In this document: piece after piece, positions 38,646-47,320 of the stretch
Position numbering within the stretch: the first letter of the stretch is position 1
Layout of the letters: each line of letters begins with the position of its first letter
DNA from: Nocardioides exalbidus
GTDB lineage: Bacteria > Actinomycetota > Actinomycetes > Propionibacteriales > Nocardioidaceae
Direction: 5' to 3'
NCBI RefSeq assembly: GCF_900105585.1
Contig: NZ_FNRT01000002.1
Span: 2,108,001 to 2,172,000, forward strand
Length of the DNA: 64,000 nt
Made by a program: the position numbers and the translations under genes
Notes under the pieces: model-generated
What the model saw: the letters and a program-made list of their open reading frames with translations, nothing else
Told to the model about the DNA's origin: nothing
Databases searched by the model: none

Positions 38646-41054
38646 ATGGGAGGGGTGACGCGGCTGAAGAAGAAGGTGACCGACCGCCTGCGAGGCGTTC
38701 CGGAGATCGACCCGGTCGAGGACGACCCGAAGGTCGACGGCTCGGCCCACGCGGCGGCCGGGGTGACGGCGGTGGCGGTGGCGATGCGCCGCGCCGTCGG
38801 GCAGATGGGCCCGGTCCGCACCGCGCAGACGCTGCTCAGGCTCAACCAGGTCGACGGCTTCGACTGCCAGGGCTGCGCGTGGCCCGACCCCGACGCCGGT
38901 CACCGCCACGCCGCGGAGTTCTGCGAGAACGGCGCGAAGGCCGTCGCCGAGGAGGCCACCAAGGAGCTCCTCGACCGCGACTTCTTCGCCCGGCACTCGA
39001 TCGCCGACCTCGCCGACCGGTCGGAGTACTGGCTGGGCAAGCAGGGCCGGATCACCGAGCCGATGGTGCTGCGGCCCGGGGCCACCCACTACGAGCCGAT
39101 CTCGTGGGACGACGCCTTCGCGACGGTCGCGCGCCACCTCAACGCGCTCGACCACCCCGACCAGGCCGTGTTCTACACCTCCGGCAAGGTCTCCAACGAG
39201 GCCGCGTTCGCGTTCCAGCTCTTCGTCCGGTCCTTCGGCACCAACAACCTGCCCGACTGCTCGAACATGTGCCACGAGTCGAGCGGCACCGCGCTGGTCG
39301 AGACGATCGGCATCGGCAAGGGCTCGGTCAGCCTCGACGACATCCACCGGGCCAAGCTCCTCGTGGTCGTCGGGCAGAACCCCGGCACCAACCACCCGCG
39401 CATGCTCAGCGCGCTGGAGGAGGCCAAGAACAACGGTGCGAAGATCATCTCGATCAACCCGCTCCAGGAGGCCGGGCTGGTCCGCTTCAAGAACCCCCAG
39501 CACGCCAAGGGCGTCGTCGGTGGCGGCACCGCGCTGTCCGACCTGCACCTGCCGGTCCGGATCAACGGCGACCTGGCGCTCTTCCAGGCGATCGGCCACC
39601 TCCTCGTCGAGTGGGACGCGCTCGACCACGAGTTCCTGGCCGACCACGCGACCGGGCTCGACGACTACGTCGCCCACGTGGCCGACCTCGACTGGGAGCA
39701 GGTCGAGCAGGCCACCGGCCTCTCGCGTGCGCAGATCACCGAGGCGGCGACCTACTTCCGCGACTCCCCGGCGACCATCACCTGCTGGGCGATGGGCATC
39801 ACCCAGCACCGCAACGCCGTCGGCACGATCAAGGAGATCGTCAACCTGGCCCTCCTGCAGGGCAACATCGGCAAGCCGGGCGCGGGCGTGTGCCCGGTGC
39901 GCGGCCACTCCAACGTCCAGGGCGACCGCACGATGGGCATCTGGGAGCGGGTGCCCGACCACTTCCTCGACCGGCTCGACGCCGAGTTCTCGATCACCTC
40001 GCCGCGCGAGCACGGCCACGACACCGTGGCGGCGATCCACGCGCTGAAGGACGGCGAGGCCCGCGTCTTCTTCGCGATGGGCGGCAACTTCGTCGGCGCC
40101 ACCCCCGACACCGAGGTCACCGAGAAGGCGATGCGCAACGCCGCGCTGACCGTGCAGGTCTCGACCAAGCTGAACCGCTCGCACGTCGTCACCGGCGGCG
40201 AGGCGCTCATCCTCCCGGCGCTCGGCCGCAGCGAGAAGGACATGACCGGCGGTCGCGAGCAGCGGGTCACCGTCGAGGACTCGATGTCCGCGGTCCACGC
40301 GTCGAAGGGCCCGCTCGAGCCGGCCTCGGAGCACCTGCGCTCGGAGGTCGACATCATCTGCTCGACGGCCCTCGCGACGCTCGGTGCCGACCACGTCGTG
40401 CCGTGGGCCCACCTGAGGGCCGACTACACCGAGATCCGCCGCCGGATCGCGCGCGTGGTGCCGGGCTGTGACGACTACGACCGGCGCGTCGACACCCCCG
40501 GCGGCTTCGTGCTGCCGCACCCGCCGCGCGACAGCCGCACCTTCACGACCCCGTCCGGCAAGGCGGTCCTCAGCGTCACGCCGTTCGACGTGCTGCAGGT
40601 CCCCGAGGGCCGGCTGATCCTCCAGACGCTGCGTTCGCACGACCAGTTCAACACCACCATCTACGGCCTCGACGACCGCTACCGCGGCATCAAGAACGGC
40701 CGCCGGGTCGTCTTCGTCCACCCCGACGACGTGTCCGCGCTCGGCTGGTCGGAGGGCGACGTGGTCGACCTGGTGGGGGAGTGGACCGATCCGCGCACCG
40801 GCGAGCGCAGCGAGCGGGTCGCACGCGACTTCCGCATCGTCGGCTACGACCAGCCCCGCGGCTGCGCGGCCGCCTACTACCCCGAGACCAACCCGCTCGT
40901 CCCGCTCGACCACATGGCCGAGGGCAGCCGGACGCCGGCGTCGAAGTCGCTGGTCGTCCGGCTCGCGGAGCGCGGCACGTGGCACTCCGGGGCCGAGGCG
41001 AGCGACAGCGGCGGCGCCGGCCGCAGCGACGTACGGCCCCACCACCTGAGCTGA
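38646..41054 (+). CDS. FdhF/YdeP family molybdopterin oxidoreductase
   Basis: An 802-residue molybdenum/tungsten bis-MGD enzyme of the YdeP branch of the formate dehydrogenase family. QVDGFDCQGCAWPDP carries the N-terminal cysteine region, which differs from the full four-cysteine [4Fe-4S] motif of FdhF. DCSNMCHESSGTALVETIGIGKGSVSLDD, VVVGQNPGTNHPRML and PVRGHSNVQGDRTMGI are cofactor-site motifs, and the C-terminal domain (RLILQTLRSHDQFNTTIYG) is the MGD-binding barrel. The ATG at 38646 is preceded by GAGGAGG four bases away. The natural reaction of YdeP proteins is uncertain (acid resistance in E. coli), so a formate dehydrogenase label would be premature. A FdhD-like sulfurtransferase is not adjacent. 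Confidence 0.88.
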   Translation: MGGVTRLKKKVTDRLRGVPEIDPVEDDPKVDGSAHAAAGVTAVAVAMRRAVGQMGPVRTAQTLLRLNQVDGFDCQGCAWPDPDAGHRHAAEFCENGAKAVAEEATKELLDRDFFARHSIADLADRSEYWLGKQGRITEPMVLRPGATHYEPISWDDAFATVARHLNALDHPDQAVFYTSGKVSNEAAFAFQLFVRSFGTNNLPDCSNMCHESSGTALVETIGIGKGSVSLDDIHRAKLLVVVGQNPGTNHPRMLSALEEAKNNGAKIISINPLQEAGLVRFKNPQHAKGVVGGGTALSDLHLPVRINGDLALFQAIGHLLVEWDALDHEFLADHATGLDDYVAHVADLDWEQVEQATGLSRAQITEAATYFRDSPATITCWAMGITQHRNAVGTIKEIVNLALLQGNIGKPGAGVCPVRGHSNVQGDRTMGIWERVPDHFLDRLDAEFSITSPREHGHDTVAAIHALKDGEARVFFAMGGNFVGATPDTEVTEKAMRNAALTVQVSTKLNRSHVVTGGEALILPALGRSEKDMTGGREQRVTVEDSMSAVHASKGPLEPASEHLRSEVDIICSTALATLGADHVVPWAHLRADYTEIRRRIARVVPGCDDYDRRVDTPGGFVLPHPPRDSRTFTTPSGKAVLSVTPFDVLQVPEGRLILQTLRSHDQFNTTIYGLDDRYRGIKNGRRVVFVHPDDVSALGWSEGDVVDLVGEWTDPRTGERSERVARDFRIVGYDQPRGCAAAYYPETNPLVPLDHMAEGSRTPASKSLVVRLAERGTWHSGAEASDSGGAGRSDVRPHHLS

Positions 41055-41115
41055 GCCCGCCCGACTCCGCGGACTCCGCCACACGGATTCGCCGGGACGG
41101 GTACGGTGGCCAGCG

Positions 41116-42033
41116 ATGACCCCGCACATCGACGTGCTCACCTCGCGCGAGGTCCCTCTGGGCGGTCCCCGGGCCATGCGCGTACGACGCACGCTCCCGC
41201 AGCGCCACCGCTCACTCATCGGTGCGTGGTGCTTCGTCGACCACTACGGTCCCGACGAGGTCACCGACACCGGCGGCATGGTCGTCGCGCCGCACCCGCA
41301 CACCGGGCTGCAGACGGCGAGCTGGCTCTTCGAGGGCGAGATCGAGCACCGCGACTCCGCCGGCAACCACGCGACCGTCCGGCCGGGCGAGCTCAACCTC
41401 ATGACCGCGGGTCGCGGGATCAGCCACTCCGAGGTCTCGACCGCCGGCACCGACGTGCTCCACGGCGCCCAGCTCTGGATCGCCCTGCCCGAGGGCACCC
41501 GCCACACCGACCCGTCGTTCGAGCACTTCGCGCCGAAGCCGGTGCGCGGGCCGGGCTGGGAGGCACGGGTCTTCCTCGGCTCGCTGCTCGGCGCCGAGTC
41601 CCCGGTCACCACCCACACGCCCCTGCTCGGTGCCGAGCTGATGCTGGCGACCGGCAAGACGCTCGAGATCGAGGTCGACGAGGGCTTCGAGCACGGCGTC
41701 ATGCTCGACGTCGGGCTGGTGTCGGTCGACGACGTCGAGCTGAAGCCGAGCGACCTGGCCTACGTGTCCCCGGGGCGGACGACCCTCACGATCACCGCGC
41801 TCGAGGAGTCGCGGATGCTCGTGCTCGGCGGCCCGCCGTTCGGCGAGGCGATCGTGATGTGGTGGAACTTCATCGGCCGCACCCACGACGAGATCGTCGG
41901 CTACCGCGAGGAGTGGCAGGCCCAGATCGACGACGGCCGGCAGGTCGACGGGCGCTTCGGGGTCGTCGACATCGACATGGACTCCATCCCCGCGCCCGAG
42001 ATGCCCAACGTCCGCCTCAAGCTCCGCCACTGA
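41116..42033 (+). CDS. Pirin family protein
   Basis: A 305-residue bicupin of the pirin family. The N-terminal cupin has PRAMRVRRTLPQRHRSLIGAWCFVDHYGP and the metal-site motif VVAPHPHTGLQTASWLFEGEIEHRDSAGN, with two histidines, then LMTAGRGISHSE, which together give the usual His/His/His/Glu iron site. Bacterial pirins have been reported as quercetin dioxygenases and as regulators of metabolic enzymes; which applies here is not known. TACGGT lies eight bases before the ATG, close to a leaderless arrangement. It starts 61 bases after the molybdoenzyme. Confidence 0.92.
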   Translation: MTPHIDVLTSREVPLGGPRAMRVRRTLPQRHRSLIGAWCFVDHYGPDEVTDTGGMVVAPHPHTGLQTASWLFEGEIEHRDSAGNHATVRPGELNLMTAGRGISHSEVSTAGTDVLHGAQLWIALPEGTRHTDPSFEHFAPKPVRGPGWEARVFLGSLLGAESPVTTHTPLLGAELMLATGKTLEIEVDEGFEHGVMLDVGLVSVDDVELKPSDLAYVSPGRTTLTITALEESRMLVLGGPPFGEAIVMWWNFIGRTHDEIVGYREEWQAQIDDGRQVDGRFGVVDIDMDSIPAPEMPNVRLKLRH

Positions 42034-42090
42034 CGCCGAGTCGGCGGCATGGTCGCGCGGGTTGTCGGTGGCGTGGGCGAGGATGCTGGG

Positions 42091-42678
42091 GTGGAGAGCG
42101 GAATCGGCCCGGTCGTCGGTGACGACGGCATCGCGCGGTGTCCCTGGGGCGCGAGCTCCGACGTCTACGTCGCCTACCACGACACGGAGTGGGGCGTCCG
42201 CGTCAGCGGCGAGGCGGCGCACCTCGAGCGGCTCACGCTGGAGGCCTTCCAGTCCGGGCTCTCCTGGCTGACGATCCTCAACAAGCGCCCCCGCTTCCGC
42301 GAGGTGTTCGCCGGCTTCGACGCCGACGCCGTCGCGGCCTTCGGTCCGGCCGACGTCGAGCGGCTGATGGCCGACACCGGCATCGTGCGCAACCGCCGCA
42401 AGGTCGAGGCCGCGATCACCAACGCCCGGGCCACCGTCGCGCTGCGCGAGCAGGGTGGGCTCGAGGCCTTCATCTGGTCGTTCCGGCCCGAGCCGGGCCC
42501 CGCGCCGGTGCTGACCGGGGACGTGCCGACCACCTCTCCCGCGTCGCTCGCCCTGTCCAAGGCGCTCAAGAAGGCCGGCTTCGCCCACGTCGGCCCCACC
42601 ACGATGCATGCCCTGATGGAGGCCATCGGCCTCGTCGACGACCACCTCGCGGGCTGCCACCGCCGCGGCACCGCCTGA
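42091..42678 (+). CDS. tag: DNA-3-methyladenine glycosylase I
   Basis: A base-excision repair enzyme that removes 3-methyladenine from alkylated DNA. The 195-residue protein has the Tag start RCPWGASSDVYVAYHDTEWG with the Cys and His of the zinc snap, LERLTLEAFQSGLSWLTILNKR (helix-hairpin-helix region and catalytic Glu), and the C-terminal zinc ligands in DDHLAGCH. Length matches the family (about 190). I chose GTG 42091; an ATG at 42049 in the same frame would add 14 residues. It follows pirin and is convergent with the methyltransferase gene. Confidence 0.94.
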   Translation: MESGIGPVVGDDGIARCPWGASSDVYVAYHDTEWGVRVSGEAAHLERLTLEAFQSGLSWLTILNKRPRFREVFAGFDADAVAAFGPADVERLMADTGIVRNRRKVEAAITNARATVALREQGGLEAFIWSFRPEPGPAPVLTGDVPTTSPASLALSKALKKAGFAHVGPTTMHALMEAIGLVDDHLAGCHRRGTA

Positions 42679-42680
42679 CG

Positions 42681-43412
42681 TCAGAGCGGCTTGCGCCAGA
42701 CCGAGACGTGGCTCTCGGAGTCGTTCGTGAAGGGTGAGCCGTGCCAGTCGGCCACCCGGCGCTCGAGCTCCATCCCGGCGAGCTGCGCCATCAGGTCGCA
42801 CTCCGCCGGCCAGATGTAGCGGAAGTTGCTGGCGCCGTAGGTCACCGTCCCGTCGTCGTGGCGGCGGTAGTGGTGCGAGGTGCCCTGCTGGGTGGTCATG
42901 TCGTAGGTGTCGAGGCCCACGTGGTGCTCCCCGACGTGGAACGGCACCGCCGCCTGCCCCGGCGGGAACCGCCGGATCCCGGGCACCCACAGCTCGACCA
43001 CGAACCGGCCGCCGGGTGCGAGGTGGGCGGCGGCGTTGCGGAAGACCGCCACCTGCTCGGCCTGCGTGCGGACGTTGCCGATGCTGTTCCACACGACGAA
43101 GACGAGGCTGAACTCGCCGGGCACCGTCGTGGTCGCCATGTCGCCCACGGTGACGTCGAAGCCGGGGCTCTTCTCCAGCAGCCGGTCGGCCATCGGCTGC
43201 GACAGCTCGATCCCGCTCATCGCGATGCCGCGTGCGGCCAGCGGGATCGCGACCCGTCCGGTGCCGACCGCCAGCTCCAGGGCCGGCCCGTCACCGGCCA
43301 GGTCGGCGAGGAGGTCGACCGCGGGGTCGAGCACCTCGGGGCCGAACATGAACGCCGAGCTCTCGTCGTACGACGCCGCGCTCTCGGCGTCCCAGTAGTC
43401 GCTGCTGCTCAT
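42681..43412 (-). CDS. SAM-dependent class I methyltransferase
   Basis: A 243-residue Rossmann-fold methyltransferase. Motif I is ALELAVGTGRVAIPLAARG near residue 50, the acidic end of strand 2 is GIELSQPMADRL, and motif IV is LVFVVWNSIGNV, followed by HLAPGGRFVVELWVPG (post-I). The N-terminal SDYWDAESAASYDESS is typical of small-molecule methyltransferases. The acceptor is unknown. The stop lies only two bases from the convergent tag stop. A GTG three codons upstream is an alternative start. Confidence 0.87.
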   Translation of the reverse strand: MSSSDYWDAESAASYDESSAFMFGPEVLDPAVDLLADLAGDGPALELAVGTGRVAIPLAARGIAMSGIELSQPMADRLLEKSPGFDVTVGDMATTTVPGEFSLVFVVWNSIGNVRTQAEQVAVFRNAAAHLAPGGRFVVELWVPGIRRFPPGQAAVPFHVGEHHVGLDTYDMTTQQGTSHHYRRHDDGTVTYGASNFRYIWPAECDLMAQLAGMELERRVADWHGSPFTNDSESHVSVWRKPL

Positions 43413-43471
43413 GGCGTCCACGCTGCCCCCACGGCATCGCCACCCGCCACCCATTTGTCCCGGTGTTGTCC

Positions 43472-43483
43472 TAGCCTCACCGG
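43472..43483 (+). promoter_or_regulatory. Leaderless-type -10 promoter of the amidase
   Basis: TAGCCT, six bases, then ATG 43484. Confidence 0.55.
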
Positions 43484-44884
43484 ATGACGCGCGTGCACGC
43501 CTTCACCGACGACGCCCTGGCCGACCTCGACGCGACCGGCGTGGTCGAGGCGCTGCGGGCCGGACGGGTCTCGGTGGGCGAGGTGGTCGATGCGGCCATC
43601 GCCCGCACCCAGCAGGTCGACGGGGCGCTGGGCGCGGTGGCCCACGCCGCCTTCGACCGCGCCCGCGACGAGGCCCGCCGACCCCGGGCGGGCTACTTCT
43701 CGGGCGTGCCGACGTTCGTCAAGGACAACGTCGACGTGGCCGGCATGCCGACCCAGCACGGTTCCGACGCGTTCGTCGCCGGCCCGGCACGCGAGGACGG
43801 CGACCTCGCCCGGATGTACCTCGCGACCGGCCTGCTCCCGCTCGGGAAGACGCAGCTCTCGGAGTTCGGCTTCTCCGGCGCCGCCGACCACGTCCGCCTG
43901 GGCCCGGTCCGCTCGCCCTGGAGCACCGACCACTACGCGGGCGCCTCGTCCGCGGGCTCGGCCGCGCTCGTCGCCGCCGGCGCCGTCCCGATCGCGCACG
44001 CCAACGACGGTGGTGGGTCGATCCGGATCCCGGCGGCGGTCAACGGCCTCGTCGGCCTCAAGCCGACGCGCGGGCGCCTGGCCCAGGACCGGATGATGCG
44101 CCAGATGCCCGTCCGGATCGTCTCGGACGGCGTGCTGACCCGCAGCGTGCGCGACACCGCCGCCTTCTACCGCGAGGCCGAGAAGGTGTGGCGCAACCCG
44201 CTCCTCGCCCCGGTCGGGGACGTCGCCCGGCCCGGCAAGGCGCGGCTGCGGATCGCCGTCGTGACCACGGGGATCGGGCGCGAGTGCAGCCCGGAGGTGC
44301 GCGAGCTGACCCTGCGGACGGCCGCCCTCCTCGAGCGGCTCGGCCACCACGTGGACGAGATCGACAACCCGGTCCCCGACAGCTTCCCGGAGCACTTCGT
44401 GCGGTTCTGGTCGCTGCTCGCGCTCGTGATCGTCCGCCGCGGGCGGAAGGACTTCGGCCCCACCTTCGACCCGGCCAGGCTCGACAACCTCACCCTGGGC
44501 CTCGCCCGCCACGCCGCCCGCAGCCTGCCCAGGCAGCCGCTCTCGATCGCGCTGCTGCGCGGCTCGCGCCGGCTCGCGGCGCGCCACCGGGCGTCGTACG
44601 ACGTCACGCTCACGCCGACGCTCGCGACGGCCACGCCGCTGGTCGGGCACCTGCGCCCCGACCAGGACTACGACGAGGTCATGGGCCGGCTGATGGACTG
44701 GGTCGCCTTCACGCCGCTGCAGAACGCGACCGGCGAGCCGGCGATCTCCCTGCCTCTCGCGACCACTGCCGACGGGCTGCCGCAGGGCATGATGCTGGGC
44801 GCCGGAGCGGGCCGCGAGGCCCGTCTGCTCGGCCTCGCGCTCGAGCTCGAGGAGGCCGTCGGTTGGCCCCGGATCCACGCCTGA
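43484..44884 (+). CDS. Amidase signature family hydrolase
   Basis: A 466-residue amidase. The Ser-cisSer-Lys triad is visible: the lysine in PTFVKDNVDVAG near residue 80, and the serines in the glycine-rich block YAGASSAGSAALVAAGAVPIA and GGGSIRIPAAVNGLVGLKPT. The C-terminal half includes LTPTLATATPLVGH and FTPLQNATGEPAISLPL. Such enzymes hydrolyse aliphatic or aromatic amides; GatA is ruled out because no gatB/gatC are adjacent and the surrounding sequence differs. TAGCCT lies six bases ahead of the ATG. Two tRNA genes follow in the same direction. Confidence 0.9.
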   Translation: MTRVHAFTDDALADLDATGVVEALRAGRVSVGEVVDAAIARTQQVDGALGAVAHAAFDRARDEARRPRAGYFSGVPTFVKDNVDVAGMPTQHGSDAFVAGPAREDGDLARMYLATGLLPLGKTQLSEFGFSGAADHVRLGPVRSPWSTDHYAGASSAGSAALVAAGAVPIAHANDGGGSIRIPAAVNGLVGLKPTRGRLAQDRMMRQMPVRIVSDGVLTRSVRDTAAFYREAEKVWRNPLLAPVGDVARPGKARLRIAVVTTGIGRECSPEVRELTLRTAALLERLGHHVDEIDNPVPDSFPEHFVRFWSLLALVIVRRGRKDFGPTFDPARLDNLTLGLARHAARSLPRQPLSIALLRGSRRLAARHRASYDVTLTPTLATATPLVGHLRPDQDYDEVMGRLMDWVAFTPLQNATGEPAISLPLATTADGLPQGMMLGAGAGREARLLGLALELEEAVGWPRIHA

Positions 44885-44945
44885 CGAGCGCTGCTCGGAG
44901 CCGATTTCTCATCGCGCCGGGGCGTGTGTATCGTTCTCCGTCGTT

Positions 44946-45018
44946 GCCCCTTTAGCTCAGTCGGCAGAGCGTCTCCATGGTAAGGAGAAGGTCTACGGTT
45001 CGATTCCGTAAAGGGGCT
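44946..45018 (+). tRNA. tRNA-Thr (GGT)
   Basis: Acceptor GCCCCTT pairs with AAGGGGC; the anticodon loop ATGGTAA gives GGT; the T arm is TACGG-TTCGATT-CCGTA. A possible -10 box TATCGT lies at 44929. CCA is not encoded. Confidence 0.95.
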
Positions 45019-45056
45019 CTGGGTCAGACCTCCTCAACGGGTGGTCCGGCCTCCGC

Positions 45057-45133
45057 GGCGGGGTAGCTCAGGTGGTTAGAGCACACGGCTCATAATCGTG
45101 GTGTCGCGGGTTCGAGTCCCGCCCCCGCTACCA
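45057..45133 (+). tRNA. tRNA-Met (CAT)
   Basis: Acceptor GGCGGGG pairs with CCCCGCT (first pair G-U); the anticodon loop CTCATAA gives CAT (45091-45093); the T arm is GCGGG-TTCGAGT-CCCGC. CCA is encoded (45131-45133). The paired first position suggests the elongator rather than the initiator type. Confidence 0.94.
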
Positions 45134-45173
45134 CCAAATCTCACCGCACCACCCGCAAACCCTAGGACTTCCC

Positions 45174-45344
45174 ATGGCCAGCAAGAGCTCTGACGTTCGC
45201 CCCAAGATCACGCTCGCGTGCACGGAGTGCAAGGAGCGCAACTACATCACCAAGAAGAACCGTCGCAACGATCCCGACCGGATCGAGCTGAAGAAGTTCT
45301 GCCCGCGCTGCCGCAACCACACGGCGCACCGCGAGACCCGCTGA
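45174..45344 (+). CDS. rpmG: 50S ribosomal protein L33
   Basis: A 56-residue ribosomal protein, too short for many gene finders. It reads [20 protein letters not shown] and continues with [20 protein letters not shown] to [14 protein letters not shown]. The two CxxC pairs (CTEC and CPRC) make it the zinc-binding C+ form, which in actinobacteria can be exchanged for a cysteine-free paralogue under zinc limitation. It is 40 bases after tRNA-Met and ahead of the hadA-like gene, the same order as rpmG2-hadA in mycobacteria. A perfect hairpin terminator follows. Confidence 0.95.
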   Translation: MASKSSDVRPKITLACTECKERNYITKKNRRNDPDRIELKKFCPRCRNHTAHRETR

Positions 45345-45364
45345 CGCTCTTCTTCGTCGCACCC

Positions 45365-45390
45365 GACCCGTCCGAGACCTCGGACGGGTC
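45365..45390 (+). terminator. rpmG terminator hairpin
   Basis: GACCCGTCCGAG (45365-45376) pairs perfectly with CTCGGACGGGTC (45379-45390). The hadA-like gene then has its own promoter. Confidence 0.8.
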
Positions 45391-45430
45391 GTCGCGCTTC
45401 CCGGGTGGGTCCGCAGGTGCCGTGGTGTCC

Positions 45431-45442
45431 TAGGCTGCGGGA
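45431..45442 (+). promoter_or_regulatory. Leaderless-type -10 promoter of the hadA-like gene
   Basis: TAGGCT, six bases, then ATG 45443. It sits directly after the rpmG terminator. Confidence 0.6.
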
Positions 45443-45856
45443 ATGCCCGTCGACCCCTCGCTGGTGGGGCGTCAGTTCCCCGCGCCGGCACCCCTGACCG
45501 TCACCCCCGAGCGCGTGGCCGCCTTCGCCGCGTCGGTCGGCCACCCCGGTGACCCCCTCGAGTCGGTGCCCCCGACCTTCCCGATCGTGCTGGCCTTCGA
45601 CGCCATGACGGCGTTCCTCGACGCCGAGCAGATCGACCTCCACCGGATCGTCCACGGGGAGCAGCGCTTCGCCTACGCCCGCCCGCTCACCACCGGTGAC
45701 GAGCTCAGCGCGACCCTCACCGTGACCGGCCTGCGCCAGATCGGCGGTGCCGACATCATCGCCACGGCCAGCGAGATCACCGACGCCACCGGCGCGGTCG
45801 TCTGCACCGGCAAGGCCACGCTCGTCCACTCGTCCGGATCGGACGGTGCGCAGTGA
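45443..45856 (+). CDS. MaoC-like dehydratase, HadA type (N-terminal hot-dog half)
   Basis: A 137-residue hot-dog protein of the FAS1-like/MaoC N-terminal dehydratase type. PVDPSLVGRQFPAPAPLTVT and VHGEQRFAYARPLTTGDELSATLTV match the HadA/HadC subunits of mycobacterial (3R)-hydroxyacyl-ACP dehydratase, which provide the substrate tunnel but not the catalytic pair. It would pair with the next gene product. The order rpmG-hadA-hadB is the same as in Mycobacterium, though here murB follows instead of hadC. The stop overlaps the hadB-like GTG (GTGA). Confidence 0.85.
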   Translation: MPVDPSLVGRQFPAPAPLTVTPERVAAFAASVGHPGDPLESVPPTFPIVLAFDAMTAFLDAEQIDLHRIVHGEQRFAYARPLTTGDELSATLTVTGLRQIGGADIIATASEITDATGAVVCTGKATLVHSSGSDGAQ

Positions 45857-46251
45857 ACGCCGGGGACGCCCTCGAGCCGAAGACCTTCACGGTCACCCGC
45901 GCGGACCTGGTGGCCTACGCCGACGCCAGCGGCGACCAGAACCCGATCCACCAGGACGAGGAGGTCGCCCGCAGCGTCGGCCTCCCCGGCGTGATCGCGC
46001 ACGGCATGTTCACCCTGGCGCTGGTCGGCCGGGCCGTCGCGGAGTGGACCGACGGTGCCGAGGTGGTCGACCTCGGCGCGAAGTTCACCAGCCCCGTCGT
46101 CGTGCCCGCGGAGGGTGGTGCAGACGTCGTCGTCGCCGGCACGGTGAAGTCCGTCGCCGACGGCCTCGCCACGCTCGCGCTCGAGGTCACCTGCGAGGGC
46201 CAGAAGGTGCTCGGCATGCCGAAGGCCGTGGTCAGGGTCGCCGGTGCCTGA
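45853..46251 (+). CDS. MaoC-like dehydratase, HadB type (catalytic hot-dog half)
   Basis: A 132-residue hot-dog protein with the hydratase motif YADASGDQNPIHQDEEVA, which provides the catalytic Asp and His, and GVIAHGMFTLALVGRA in the central helix. It matches HadB, the active subunit of the mycobacterial FAS-II dehydratase. As mycolic acids are not expected in this type of organism, it may instead serve ordinary or branched fatty-acid synthesis. It starts with GTG 45853 overlapping hadA and ends within murB (8-base overlap). Confidence 0.88.
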   Translation: MNAGDALEPKTFTVTRADLVAYADASGDQNPIHQDEEVARSVGLPGVIAHGMFTLALVGRAVAEWTDGAEVVDLGAKFTSPVVVPAEGGADVVVAGTVKSVADGLATLALEVTCEGQKVLGMPKAVVRVAGA

Positions 46252-47293
46252 CCTCCGCGACCACACCACCCTGCGCCTGGGTGGGCCCGGCCGCGAGTGG
46301 GTCCGGGCGACCACGGAGGACGAGCTCGTCATGGCCGTCTCCGAGGCCGACGCGGCCGGCACGCCCGTGCTGGTCCTCGGCGGCGGGTCCAACCTCGTCG
46401 TCGCCGACGCGGGCTTCGACGGCCGTGTCGTCGAGGTCGCCACGACCGGCGTGAGCGCCGACGTCGACGACTCCGGCGACCCGTCGTGCTCCGGTGCCAC
46501 CGTCACCGTCGCCGCGGGGGAGTCGTGGGACGGCCTCGTCGCGCAGGCCGTCGACCGCGGCTGGATCGGCGTCGAGGCGCTGTCGGGCATCCCCGGCTCG
46601 GTCGGCGCGACCCCCATCCAGAACGTCGGCGCCTACGGCCAGGACGTCGCCCAGACCGTCGCCCGCGTCCGGGTCTGGGACCGCACGCTGCGCGGCGTCC
46701 GCTCCTTCGCCGCCTCCGAGTGCCAGTTCGGCTACCGCTCCAGCCGCTTCAAGGCCGACCCGGGCCGCCACGTCGTCCTCGACGTCACCTTCCAGTTCCG
46801 GCAGGCGTCGCTGGCCACCCCGGTGCAGTACGCCGAGCTCGCCCGCGCGCTCGGTGTGGCCGAGGGCCAGCGGGCCCCGGCCGTCGACGTGCGCGCCGCC
46901 GTCCTCGCCCTCCGCCGGGGCAAGGGGATGGTCCTCGACGCCGACGACCACGACACCTGGTCGGCGGGCTCGTTCTTCACCAACCCGTTCCTCACCCCCG
47001 AGCAGGCCGCGGCACTCCCCGACGACGCGCCCCGGTGGGATCAGCCCGACGGCTCGCTCAAGTCCAGCGCCGCCTGGCTCATCGAGCACGCCGGCTTCGG
47101 CAAGGGCTTCACGAGCCCGACGGCGGGTGACCGGGTCGCGCTGTCGTCCAAGCACACCCTCGCGCTCACCAACCGCGGCGGCGCCACCACCGACGAGCTG
47201 CTGACGCTCGCCCGCGAGGTCCGTGACGGGGTCCGCGACCGGTTCGGCGTCACCCTCGTCAACGAGCCCGTGACGGTCGGCTGCGCCCTCTGA
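46244..47293 (+). CDS. murB: UDP-N-acetylmuramate dehydrogenase
   Basis: MurB reduces UDP-GlcNAc-enolpyruvate to UDP-MurNAc in peptidoglycan synthesis using FAD and NADPH. The 349-residue protein has the FAD-binding block VLVLGGGSNLVVADAGFDG, GVEALSGIPGSVGATPIQNVGAYG, the arginine region FGYRSSRFK, the catalytic serine in SAGSFFTNP, and SAAWLIEHAGFGKGF near the end. It is a type I-like MurB of normal length. The GTG at 46244 overlaps the hadB-like gene, so the three genes form one operon. Confidence 0.95.
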   Translation: MPDLRDHTTLRLGGPGREWVRATTEDELVMAVSEADAAGTPVLVLGGGSNLVVADAGFDGRVVEVATTGVSADVDDSGDPSCSGATVTVAAGESWDGLVAQAVDRGWIGVEALSGIPGSVGATPIQNVGAYGQDVAQTVARVRVWDRTLRGVRSFAASECQFGYRSSRFKADPGRHVVLDVTFQFRQASLATPVQYAELARALGVAEGQRAPAVDVRAAVLALRRGKGMVLDADDHDTWSAGSFFTNPFLTPEQAAALPDDAPRWDQPDGSLKSSAAWLIEHAGFGKGFTSPTAGDRVALSSKHTLALTNRGGATTDELLTLAREVRDGVRDRFGVTLVNEPVTVGCAL

Positions 47294-47296
47294 CCC

Positions 47297-47310
47297 CCCG
47301 GACGTCCGGG
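47297..47310. terminator. Short palindrome between convergent murB and add
   Basis: CCCGGACGTCCGGG is a 14-bp perfect palindrome a few bases after both converging stops. It may be a weak bidirectional terminator. Confidence 0.35.
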
Positions 47311-47320
47311 TGGCAGGAGG

